Shown here piece after piece: positions 56,601-63,884 of a stretch of 64,000 bases of DNA. How positions within the stretch are numbered: the first letter of the stretch is position 1; each line of letters opens with the position of its first letter. This DNA is from Natrarchaeobaculum aegyptiacum (GTDB lineage: Archaea > Halobacteriota > Halobacteria > Halobacteriales > Natrialbaceae), in contig NZ_CP019893.1 in the NCBI RefSeq assembly GCF_002156705.1, positions 1,860,001 through 1,924,000 of the forward strand. Reading direction: 5' to 3'. The position numbers and the translations under genes were made by a program. The notes beneath the pieces were generated by a model. That model was not told where the DNA came from. It did not search any database and was given only the letters and a program-made list of their open reading frames with translations.

Positions 56601-59378
56601 TCTGCATTCGATCCATCTGAGAGCGGAATTCTCAGTGAGATCGGTGCCGCTGTCAACACATTGGAAGCGAGTATGCGTGACAGTGAGTTCAACTACGGCC
56701 GGACACTCAGCAAAGTGGTCACGACTGGTGGGCGGGCAAACCTGCCGCACATATGGAACCAATCGCTGTGGGTCCTCCACGTCGAGCCAAAAGTGGATCT
56801 CAGCTTCTACATCAATTCTACTTCCCAGTCGTCGGACATCTCAGACGAGGCCTTGATGATCCACTACAGCGATCAATATGACGCCGCGTCTCCCGGATTC
56901 GATATTATCACAACGACGGACAAGCGAGATCCATATATCAAGACTCTGGAAAGAGAGTTAGGGGCAACTCCAGGTTTGGACGGATTGGACCCTGAATCTG
57001 TGCTCACGCGCTTAGTTGCTATAGACGGAGAATTGGCGTTAGATCTCCAAAGCGCAGAAAACAACACCGTCATGGAACTACTCGGTCTGGTTGGTGGACT
57101 GGCAGTCAGCGGAGAGTTGCTTGCGCGGGAATTACCTGAGTATGAGTGGATCCCAATTAGTTTAGACGAATTTGCTCGCCACGATCGCAAATATCGCGGC
57201 GGACAGGAAGGCCTGCTTCAGTACTTCGGTGAGGGAGCAGCGTCGGATGATTTGTGTTTCGTCGGAGTCCCGAAGGACGTGGAGTCCGGAGATCTCAACC
57301 TCTATCTTTGGATTGTCGAGACAAAAGGCGGAACATCGGGCATCTCGAAAGGAGTCGAGCAGGTCAAAGGGGCAAAAGAGAACCTCACAGAGCTGTTTGA
57401 CCCGGACGAGGATTATGCAGATACCGAGGTTCTCCGTAGTGAATTTGGCGATGTTATCCTGCAGATCGCGCGTAGACTGTATCACTACGGGGTGATGTCT
57501 GAAGCACAGCTACAGACAACCGAACAACATACAGAGTCCCTAGTCGACGGTGAATACTCAATCAACCTGTTAGAGGATAGCCAACGAAGAATTGGAGAAG
57601 TTATTCGAATACAACGAGATATTGCGCTTCCCGACTTGCAGACTCAAGATGGTGTTCGCGTTCTCAAACTACCGGCCGACGTGCTATCACTGATCAATAG
57701 TAACAACCTTGGAGAGAATGAGATCCATCAGGACCTGAAAGCCGAGGAAGTCTCATTCGAAGCACCGGCAAATGCAGAAGAGACAGAGACGACTGTAGCC
57801 GAGGCCGCCACCTCCGAACAGACACAAACGGCTGAAGCCACGTCAGCAAGCGCTGAGGGGACAGAACCGACTGAAACCCCCTTTTCAGGCTCGGAAGAGA
57901 CAGAGGCAGAAACCTCTGAATCAGCAAGCTCGACAGACTCAGATGCTCAAACTGAGCAATCTGAAAACCAACCGGAACAAACAGAACATTCTGAGACAGC
58001 CAGCGGACAGGAATGTGATACTGACACTGCTGCGGCTGAGAAACAGAGCGAACAACAAGAGGAGGAAGGGGCAACTGATAGTACCGACACTGAAGAGGCT
58101 CCAGCATCCACCCAGAGTCAGAAGTCCGAAGGTGATGAGGAAGACTCTGACAGTGAAGTAGATGAGGACACAGCAGAAGTCTCGGGCACACAGGCGGCGG
58201 ACACACGCGGCACGAGGGCCTACTCATGGACATCGAGTGACAGACAGAAATTGATCGAGACATTGGACCCGAGTCCTGAACAAGAATTATCTCTAGACGT
58301 AACACGGCTCACGACCGACCTAAAGGAGCAATTCGAATCGTTAGGGATCAATATCTACGAACCGAACCCTGCCGATGTGTCAGTCGGTCCACGGAAAATC
58401 AGCGTGAATATTCGACCGAAATCGGGGCAGAAAGTTGACAGTATACTTAATGTTCTGAACTCGGTGAGTGTGCATATCCAAGCGTCAGGTTCCGTCACTG
58501 GTGTCGCCAACCCCGCGGAAGGGGCAATCCGGCTAGAAATCCCGCACGGAGAACCGCGAGACATCCACCTTCGTGAGGGGCTAGAGGCGTCGGCTGAGTC
58601 GTTTGATGAGCCGCTTCACATCCCACTTGGAGTGACCACAGAAAACGAACACAAAACGATCGATTTGCTTGAGGAACATCATGCACTGATTGGTGGTGCC
58701 ACAGGCTCTGGCAAGTCGAATTTCCTCGCATCTGTTATTTGCAGTCTCGCCGTCAATTACTCGCCCGACCAAGTCAAGATGAGTCTACTCGATCCCAAAG
58801 GAATTGACTTTGGCCGATTCGAGCCTCTACCACAGGTAGATACCTACTTAGACACTGGCGAACAGTGCGTTGAGTACTTAGAGGGCCTCCTTGAGTCCGA
58901 ATTAGAAGAACGTCGTGACCTACTGCAGGAAATGGGTGCGTCATCGGTACAAGAGTACAACCAGCTCGCAGAGACACACGATATCGCTCCGATTCCCTAT
59001 CGCGTCATCATCATCGACGAGTACGCTGACCTCATTATGGCTCTATCTGATAGCCAGCAGGAATTTGAAGATGCAGTGGGCCGGCTTGCGCAGATAGGAA
59101 GGGCTCTTGGCTACTCGATTTTGCTTGCGACTCAGCGACCCGACGCCAATATCGTGTCCGGCAATATTAAGACAAACTTCAACTGTCGGATTAGCTTTGA
59201 ACTCCCTTCAAACACTGACTCTCGGGTCATCCTTGATCAGCCGGGCGCAGAAGATCTGGAGGGTGCTGGAGACATGATTGCCCTGACGTCTGCCGGGGAG
59301 GAATATCACCTGCAGTCTTATCTACTTCGTCCCGAGGACGCTCTAGCTATTAGGGGGGAAATCACCGGCAATGATTAG
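53667..59378 (+). CDS. DptH/DndH-like giant FtsK-type translocase
   Basis: 1,903 residues from ATG 53667 (MSRPFEQNVARWF); an upstream ATG at 53652 is less likely. Residues 1-300 and 340-1360 are unassigned multi-domain sequence, including KGGTSGISKGVEQVKGAKENL. At about 1368-1518 is a low-complexity Glu/Thr/Ser/Gln linker. The C-terminal 270 residues are an FtsK/HerA-like motor: Walker A GGATGSGKS (1676-1684), Walker B VIIIDEYADL (D1784, E1785), sensor LLATQRPDANIVSG. DptH has the same architecture. Probably the DNA-translocating core of the restriction complex. Confidence 0.75.
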   Translation: MSRPFEQNVARWFHEQMPELDPQPGDRYAGKLPDPGTAEKITEYILDNSGGSVRSQTVEYEGEQQEVPVIDLDGTSVIVVSVRREGDAVSRDFEVSRSYATTLRNIIAEGEDDLSDNALVMIYESGVAIETLETTHLLFAHDEQLPLTDFQERILGSKEKLPIPGQALIEIVESRIDLPDNPLDNLDPLRTYCDIYDACMRSDGDVVPGLIPKIGTYLTETAFDDEWFDKTNSKSELQSQAEQILERNQQHAERIADAKSVTKDEETELGAYYTEEFIESVVSRSDWGTITRSDAAEGEVSTMDSGSSTGSGSGTSGKTMSTSGTSRTAASRDPKFQDISIEQDLVRIYGAGSQTEGDRNVIIGMTSGNLSVAIEYDIDVSGEPVKLTDGAGNEKDAWEKQNNELKISLSGLDPDVPQFYRLEVYIGHKTKRGTPQNQFDFALIPESLFNTLPTGDKTFGVDVGEESLTAFDEELIELTPPGADESSNPETVEITEKTYYEADQHALLRPKPLPGDRQVRCKLTLPSGTPVPLNIDFISEVDEPTKEEVQFPLSFAALMSPTDWAEDDSLEIDSAVVTNIDIGEFHSPTRGRIEIPDPDRKLLALEQGIVQEGTIAPRETAQVDVGLGVAPDDGLENIAPDLISAYTALLEHFDQRDTIPSTDIWDQETQDCVEAVLENYRKAIQALETGKTTPQFNPYRRLGTIQSTSANVVWLTPFHPLMLAYGLRVTRWRDELSEAGLTDGFRFSRFRSLFNPVGFSPFRWSQSDGGNILSGHTMENNHLWASYAPISGPGSDTPNYIADVISDKLEAFARAFPLLFKLHKDRTLRINLVNMGDLGPVIEGLYDFFKYVDDHPELNLPQVNLQIYGGPNEGRTIERFFATDSGDSPLREQLGGSSDTDEILEKLDRRVSYVRADSEFNEDTQRSAHLTLFRGILEEQPGAVKTESFPRATRLNGLLPRDQIQVESAGSEIVSRSGSAFDPSESGILSEIGAAVNTLEASMRDSEFNYGRTLSKVVTTGGRANLPHIWNQSLWVLHVEPKVDLSFYINSTSQSSDISDEALMIHYSDQYDAASPGFDIITTTDKRDPYIKTLERELGATPGLDGLDPESVLTRLVAIDGELALDLQSAENNTVMELLGLVGGLAVSGELLARELPEYEWIPISLDEFARHDRKYRGGQEGLLQYFGEGAASDDLCFVGVPKDVESGDLNLYLWIVETKGGTSGISKGVEQVKGAKENLTELFDPDEDYADTEVLRSEFGDVILQIARRLYHYGVMSEAQLQTTEQHTESLVDGEYSINLLEDSQRRIGEVIRIQRDIALPDLQTQDGVRVLKLPADVLSLINSNNLGENEIHQDLKAEEVSFEAPANAEETETTVAEAATSEQTQTAEATSASAEGTEPTETPFSGSEETEAETSESASSTDSDAQTEQSENQPEQTEHSETASGQECDTDTAAAEKQSEQQEEEGATDSTDTEEAPASTQSQKSEGDEEDSDSEVDEDTAEVSGTQAADTRGTRAYSWTSSDRQKLIETLDPSPEQELSLDVTRLTTDLKEQFESLGINIYEPNPADVSVGPRKISVNIRPKSGQKVDSILNVLNSVSVHIQASGSVTGVANPAEGAIRLEIPHGEPRDIHLREGLEASAESFDEPLHIPLGVTTENEHKTIDLLEEHHALIGGATGSGKSNFLASVICSLAVNYSPDQVKMSLLDPKGIDFGRFEPLPQVDTYLDTGEQCVEYLEGLLESELEERRDLLQEMGASSVQEYNQLAETHDIAPIPYRVIIIDEYADLIMALSDSQQEFEDAVGRLAQIGRALGYSILLATQRPDANIVSGNIKTNFNCRISFELPSNTDSRVILDQPGAEDLEGAGDMIALTSAGEEYHLQSYLLRPEDALAIRGEITGND

Positions 59379-59473
59379 CCCCTAACAATATCTTAATTAT
59401 AATATATTGATATATTTGACTTTACTATCGTAATCAAGTTCCATTTATTGCGGTCGTGTGAACAGATAAGACT
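59379..59473. other. AT-rich gap before the Orc1/Cdc6 gene
   Basis: The stretch aatatcttaattataatata and following bases are the most AT-rich in this part of the window and lie directly before an orc1/cdc6 gene, as a DNA-unwinding element would. agttccattt may be a fragment of an origin recognition box, but no full inverted pair is visible. Confidence 0.35.
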
Positions 59474-60487
59474 ATGATATGCAATGCTCGAGCGCTCGAG
59501 ACAGCCTATGTCCCCCAGGATCTCGAGCACCGGGATGGCCAGATCAGCCAGCTGGCCGCGGCACTGAAACCGATCACGGAGGGGCTCAGTGGTGAGCACT
59601 GTCTGATCTTCGGCCCGTCGGGATCGGGAAAGACGACGCTCGCGAAGTACGTGGTCAGGATGCTTCGCGAGGAGTCGTTCGGCGTCAGGCGGGCGTACTG
59701 GAACTGTATGTCGGGATCCTCGAAAACGGAGGTCCTCCACGGACTCGCCCAGGACTCCGAGGTCGGCCGGTATCTTTCGAAAGACGGCACTGCCGCAAGC
59801 ACGTTTATCGAGGAGTTCCGGTCGATCGACGACCACGTCGTCGCGATCATCGACGAGGTCGACGTCCTCGAGGACGAGACGCTGTTGCTCGGACTCGGGA
59901 ACCTGCCGAACGTGACGATCGTCGCGATCACGATCGACGAGGACGACTTCTTCGCGAACCATCGGCTCAACGGTCGGGTGAAATCCCGGTTTTCGAGTGC
60001 CGAAACCCTGCGGCTCCGGAAGTATACCACCGACCAATTGACCGACATCCTTCTTGCACGGATCAACGCTGGCCTGCGTCCGGGTGTGATCGACGAGACG
60101 GTCGTCGAGTACATCGCCGACTACGCCGCCGGTGACGCTCGCACGGCGATCAAGGTACTCAAGAAGGCCGTAATCCGGGTCGATCGCGAAGAGCGTTCGA
60201 GCGTCACGCTCGAGGACGTCGACGCGGTTCACGACGAGGCACTGGTCGATCTCCATCAGGAAGACGTCGAGTCGCTCGGGACCCACAAGCGGTTACTGTA
60301 CGACATCGTCGCCGAAGCTGGCGAAATCGGCGTCACTCAGCTCCATGCACGGTACGAGGAACGGGCACCGGACCCGAAGGCCAACCGGACCCGTCGACGG
60401 TATCTCTCGACGCTCGAGGGGAAGTACGGCCTGCTCGAGTCGACAGGGAGCGGGAAAGGGAAGATCTACACGATCCCTGACCCGTGA
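59474..60487 (+). CDS. Orc1/Cdc6-family replication initiator, short form
   Basis: 337 residues, shorter than chromosomal Orc1 (about 400). Walker A GPSGSGKT (47-54), Walker B VVAIIDEVD (D127, E128), arginine-rich lid (RVKSRFSSAETLRL), C-terminal winged helix (GEIGVTQLHARYEERAP; YLSTLEGKYGLLES). GC-rich like the core genome, unlike the upstream cluster. It may initiate replication of a plasmid-derived part of the island. Confidence 0.85.
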   Translation: MICNARALETAYVPQDLEHRDGQISQLAAALKPITEGLSGEHCLIFGPSGSGKTTLAKYVVRMLREESFGVRRAYWNCMSGSSKTEVLHGLAQDSEVGRYLSKDGTAASTFIEEFRSIDDHVVAIIDEVDVLEDETLLLGLGNLPNVTIVAITIDEDDFFANHRLNGRVKSRFSSAETLRLRKYTTDQLTDILLARINAGLRPGVIDETVVEYIADYAAGDARTAIKVLKKAVIRVDREERSSVTLEDVDAVHDEALVDLHQEDVESLGTHKRLLYDIVAEAGEIGVTQLHARYEERAPDPKANRTRRRYLSTLEGKYGLLESTGSGKGKIYTIPDP

Positions 60488-60625
60488 ACCTCGCTCATTT
60501 TGGATTAGGCTATCTCACTATTCTTGTGGTATTTATATCTGTAAAATACACTCCATACATGGAACATCTATCTAAGTTATGACAAAATACTAATTACTAT
60601 GATGGTTCCTGAATAACCGTGCTCT

Positions 60626-60889
60626 ATGCCAAAATGCGATGCCTGTGGAGAAGGAACCAATATGCCCTACACGTGCAACTACTGTGGGCAAGAACATTGT
60701 AAGAAACATCAACTACCGGAGAACCACAATTGTCCTAACATCGCTGAAGCAAATACACTCGGTCCTGAACTCAGACGCGAGTATCAAACTGTCCCTTCGA
60801 CCTCTAAATCAAAATTAGAGGACAAACGAGTGTGGATTACGGTTGCAGTCGTTCTCGTAGGACTTCTGACGGTTTTGCTACTGCTGTGA
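60626..60889 (+). CDS. AN1-type zinc-finger protein with membrane anchor
   Basis: 87 residues. CDACGEG...CNYCGQEHCKKHQLPENHNC is the AN1 finger spacing of Cys/His ligands. A linker follows and a C-terminal helix (VWITVAVVLVGLLTVLLLL) anchors it. Such small proteins are common in haloarchaea with unknown role. An AT-rich promoter region precedes it. Confidence 0.85.
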   Translation: MPKCDACGEGTNMPYTCNYCGQEHCKKHQLPENHNCPNIAEANTLGPELRREYQTVPSTSKSKLEDKRVWITVAVVLVGLLTVLLLL

Positions 60890-60937
60890 AATAACAACAG
60901 TCAACTTTTGTTGTCTGGTGAGGATTCAATAGAACCG

Positions 60938-60994
60938 TTATTTCAGATTCTCCAAAATCTGGAGGAACCGAAATGCGGGGGCACCGTAGTCAGA
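60938..60994 (-). pseudogene. 3' end of the nuclease-like gene cut off by ISH3-type element
   Basis: Nineteen codons (SDYGAPAFRFLQILENLK, stop at 60938) that continue the frame of the gene at 62390-62917 exactly when the IS and one copy of the AGTAT duplication are removed. Confidence 0.85.
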
Positions 60995-62394
60995 AGTATC
61001 AGTACCTCACAAAGCGTCCCTGCCAGCTTGGACTGAAGCCGCAGTTTCATCCTGATCGGTAGTGATTGACGGGAGTTCTGACCGAAGATCGAGCAGAGTC
61101 GTCGCTGTCGGCGGCGGTCAGCCGCCGACGCGACGGCGTTGCCACTCGCAGGAAGGCTGACTTGGTCGGGCCTTAGCGGTGGAACCGATCGTCCGGTGGC
61201 CGATTTGCAGGGACGGCCCGACGCACCGCGAGGGCCGTCCATGTTGCCCGGCACAGCATCTTGATGAACTCCTTGAACGACCAGGACCAGAGGCGACGCC
61301 CGCCACGGCGGGGCGTCGCCACGTACTCCCAGTGCAAGTACCGCCAGACGTTCTGTAACAGCAAGCTCACCACAACGTACAGCAGCCGTACTACCGGGTT
61401 TTGTGTCGTCGTTGTTGCAATACTTTGCTCGGAGAGCCGGTACGTCGCCTCGATACCGAAGCGTTTCGCGTAATGGTATCGAGCGTCTCGTGGTGAGTTG
61501 ATGAAAGGCGCGTCAGCGGCGTAGCCGTGACGCGCCACCCCGTGTTCGTCGTATCGCCCGTTTTGGTAGGTGCAGTCGATGTAGACGGGAAACTCGACGG
61601 TCCAGCTGTGACCGTCGAGTTTCGCCGTCAGATCGTGCTGGATGACGCGGCTCCAACCTTCCGAGAGTTCCTGCTTGATCGTCTGTCCCCAGCGGATGAT
61701 CGGCATCACATAGGCGTGGTTGTGCGCCTGAAGCAGCGTGAGACACTTGCTATCGTAGAATTCACGGTCAAGATAGACGGCCTTGACGCTGAGGTCAAGG
61801 CCGTCGAGAATACCGAGAAACTCGGCGAGGACGCTGCTGGCGGTGTCGCCGTCGGTGAGACGGCGCACCGCCAGCGTATAGCGCTTGTTCTGTACACGCG
61901 CGTAGAGTGTAGCATAGGCGTGGAATGCGGTAGTTCCACGTTTCGCTTCCGAATGATAGAGGCCGTCTGTGTCGTCTTCGTCACCGTAGTAGGGCCGCAG
62001 GTGGAGGTCTGCGCAGACCTCCACCTGCTCAGGAAGCACAGTGAGTACGTCCTTCTGGAGAAGCGTGTTCCCAACTTGTTCAACCGATTCGAGGTCGAAT
62101 TTCTCGCGGAGATGGTACAGAACGGTGTTTTGGTGAGGAGAGTCTTCACTGTCCTCGCAGAGTGTCGAGACCGAGGTCCCGTCGGCGCACGCGCCGACGA
62201 GGACCTCATAGATGTCTTCAGCATCGATTTGAGCATTATCGCTCAGACCGAGAGAAACTTCCTCGTCAATCGTGTTGACGAGGAAGTTAAGGAGCTGGTC
62301 CTCGTGGATTGAACCGTCTGCTTGCTGTGGGTTCTTAGGCACAACTTCAGCAAGCAGACGTCTCAACTAACCAGCTTTGTGAAGTACTGAGTAT
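60995..62394 (-). mobile_element. ISH3-family insertion sequence with 5-bp duplications
   Basis: IS body 61000-62389 (1,390 bp). Ends CAGTACCTCACAAAGC (left) and CTTTGTGAAGTACTG (right) are inverted repeats with one mismatch. Both are flanked by AGTAT (60995-60999 and 62390-62394), the 5-bp duplication typical of ISH3-like elements. It interrupts the gene at 62390-62917 near its 3' end. Confidence 0.92.
61173..62366 (-). CDS. ISH3-family transposase
   Basis: 397 residues. DDE catalytic residues are probably in EVCADLHLRPYYG (first D), KAVYLDREFYD (second D) and the KRFGIEATYRL helix (E). The C-terminus is basic (WTALAVRRAVPANRPP). Intact, so the element may be mobile. Confidence 0.93.
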   Translation of the reverse strand: MRRLLAEVVPKNPQQADGSIHEDQLLNFLVNTIDEEVSLGLSDNAQIDAEDIYEVLVGACADGTSVSTLCEDSEDSPHQNTVLYHLREKFDLESVEQVGNTLLQKDVLTVLPEQVEVCADLHLRPYYGDEDDTDGLYHSEAKRGTTAFHAYATLYARVQNKRYTLAVRRLTDGDTASSVLAEFLGILDGLDLSVKAVYLDREFYDSKCLTLLQAHNHAYVMPIIRWGQTIKQELSEGWSRVIQHDLTAKLDGHSWTVEFPVYIDCTYQNGRYDEHGVARHGYAADAPFINSPRDARYHYAKRFGIEATYRLSEQSIATTTTQNPVVRLLYVVVSLLLQNVWRYLHWEYVATPRRGGRRLWSWSFKEFIKMLCRATWTALAVRRAVPANRPPDDRFHR

Positions 62395-62917
62395 CTCCCT
62401 TTGCTTCCTCACGAAGAGAACGGATACGCTCAGTGTAATCCTGATTGATAACGAGCTCGAGTTCTTCACCCGTTTCGTCTTCAAACCGCCTGCCGAGTTC
62501 CTCGAGGCCGTCGATTAACCCACTCCCTCTTGCCCAACCGGTGACCACGGGTGCCCAGAACTGGTACACGTGATCGTCGGCATTCGCAAAAGTATCATTC
62601 ACGTAGTCGTAGTCCTTGGAGAACTTCTGCTCGAGCTTTTGAAGCGAGAACCGGTGTGCTTTGGTGTTTGTGAATTGGTCCCACCAGCCTTCCTCGGGAT
62701 CTCCCGAGTAAAGTTTTCCACTCATGTGAGTAACGACTTCACAGACGTAGACAGTCTGCTGATCCGTATCCCGATCGTTGTCGATCGCGATAACATCAGC
62801 TTCCATCTGGTTCCCACGCTCTCTAGAACGGTTGTTATAGCTGATGACTTCACACCCATTCATCCGTTTGTGGTACGCTCCAACCAGCAGTTCACCCCAG
62901 GTTGCATTTATCGGCAT
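62363..62917 (-). CDS. Nuclease-like protein gene, C-terminus replaced by IS sequence
   Basis: 184 residues as it stands. Native codons run to 62390, then eight codons come from the IS end (QYFTKLVS). The core GNQMEADVIAIDND...QQTVYVCEVVTH has the acidic-x-acidic arrangement of PD-(D/E)xK enzymes (E-D...CEV-T). The original protein would end SDYGAPAFRFLQILENLK, about 194 residues. Probably still folded, since the cut is close to the C-terminus. Nuclease assignment is tentative. Confidence 0.6.
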   Translation of the reverse strand: MPINATWGELLVGAYHKRMNGCEVISYNNRSRERGNQMEADVIAIDNDRDTDQQTVYVCEVVTHMSGKLYSGDPEEGWWDQFTNTKAHRFSLQKLEQKFSKDYDYVNDTFANADDHVYQFWAPVVTGWARGSGLIDGLEELGRRFEDETGEELELVINQDYTERIRSLREEAKGDTQYFTKLVS

Positions 62918-63234
62918 TGCGCGTAAATTGTGCTAATTTGATAAGAGACCTTGGGTACAGAGAGTCACCAGAAATGTCTAATTCCGACGCATGCGTCACT
63001 ATCTGACTCTCCAGTAAATCGACAATAAATGTAGAGCTACCACTTGTTTATAAATGAGGTCTTGAGCATCTATTCGCTGAATCGACTGTGCCGATTTCCC
63101 GGCCAGTTTCCGGCCAGTTTCCGGCCACGAAGTACAGCCTCTCTCGTGCGTGTCTTTCGGCCCATGAGCCGATATGACGATTTTCCGGCCATCACCGGTG
63201 TAGCAATATCACCAATGGCATCTTCGAGTCTGGT
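62918..63234. other. Intergenic region with a repeat cluster
   Basis: No gene. AT-rich at first, then the TTTCCGGCCA repeats (63096-63192) and a probable TATA box gcaatatcac about 25-30 bases before the ATG at 63235. Confidence 0.45.
63096..63192 (+). repeat. Short TTTCCGGCCA-type repeats upstream of 63235
   Basis: Three 11-base units in tandem (63096-63128: TTCCCGGCCAG, TTTCCGGCCAG, TTTCCGGCCAC), a diverged one near 63153 (ctttcggccca) and another at 63182-63191 (TTTCCGGCCA). Unit length is one helical turn. They lie just before the promoter of the gene at 63235, which suggests an operator or iterons. Confidence 0.6.
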
Positions 63235-63525
63235 ATGTCTCAGAGTACTACCAGTACACCCCCGAAAGCAACCGATTCGCTCGGAAGGTTCGACGTCGAG
63301 ACACCGGAGGGATCGGGAACAGTAGAGGTAGCCGGAACACCGACCAACCGGGCCCGGATCGACGTCGAACTCGAGAGCGGTCGCCGGTGGATCTTCGGTG
63401 TCAACGACGACGTCGCGGCGCTGGTCCTGGTGTTGAACGAGAACGGTGCACGCGTCGACCCGGAACTGCCCAGCTGGATCGAGCCGGTGATTCAGCAAAC
63501 TGGGCTCGAGGGGGTCGAATCGTGA
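63235..63525 (+). CDS. Small hypothetical protein downstream of repeat cluster
   Basis: 96 residues, acidic, with a beta-like core (GTVEVAGTPTNRARIDVELESG; ALVLVLNENGARVD). No family recognised. Expression is probably governed by the repeat cluster upstream. Confidence 0.55.
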   Translation: MSQSTTSTPPKATDSLGRFDVETPEGSGTVEVAGTPTNRARIDVELESGRRWIFGVNDDVAALVLVLNENGARVDPELPSWIEPVIQQTGLEGVES

Positions 63526-63583
63526 TGTCTGCGATGATCATCGATCCATGCAAACCGGGAGTCGGAGTCCGTCGTCCGTCGTG

Positions 63584-63847
63584 CTACTGCATGAAGTCCG
63601 GGAGCTCACGGCCGTCGGTGTCGACGACTTCGTCGGGATCGATCCCGATCTCGCGAAGGAACTCCTCTTCGTCCTCGATCGGTTCGCCTGCCTCTCCTGT
63701 GTGGAGTGCTACCGCCTCATCGAGGTTATCGAGTGCTTCCTCGCGGGTTTTGCCCTGGCTGGCGACGCCGACCCCCTCGTCGATCGCCGACCACCAGCCG
63801 TCGTCTTCTTCGATCAGACGAATCTCGCGACGGTCCTGTGCGCCCAT
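63584..63847 (-). CDS. HicB-like antitoxin
   Basis: 87 residues from ATG 63847; the longer open frame upstream would read through the probable promoter. RLIEEDDGWWSAIDEGVGVASQGKTREEALDNLDEAVALH is the HicB partial RNase-H-like fold (strand, Gly-rich turn, TxEEAxxNLxEA helix). No HicA toxin gene (small double-stranded-RNA-binding fold) is visible on either side inside the window, so it may be an orphan. Confidence 0.75.
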   Translation of the reverse strand: MGAQDRREIRLIEEDDGWWSAIDEGVGVASQGKTREEALDNLDEAVALHTGEAGEPIEDEEEFLREIGIDPDEVVDTDGRELPDFMQ

Positions 63848-63884
63848 GGAAGAGATTATGACTGACCTGCAGATAAGCGTTCGA

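Noticed and set aside
47530-59378. BREX or DISARM system
   Set aside because: No PglZ, BrxL, PglX-type methyltransferase, DrmA helicase or DrmB protein; the gene sizes and FtsK-type motor fit DptFGH better.
47530-59378. Ordinary Dnd/Ssp phosphorothioation system
   Set aside because: No cysteine desulfurase, DndC/SspD-type PAPS-reductase-like protein, DndD or DndE is visible in the window. They could exist elsewhere in the genome.
61527-62312. Plus-strand frame of about 260 codons over the ISH3 transposase
   Set aside because: Antisense shadow of an intact, recognisable transposase.
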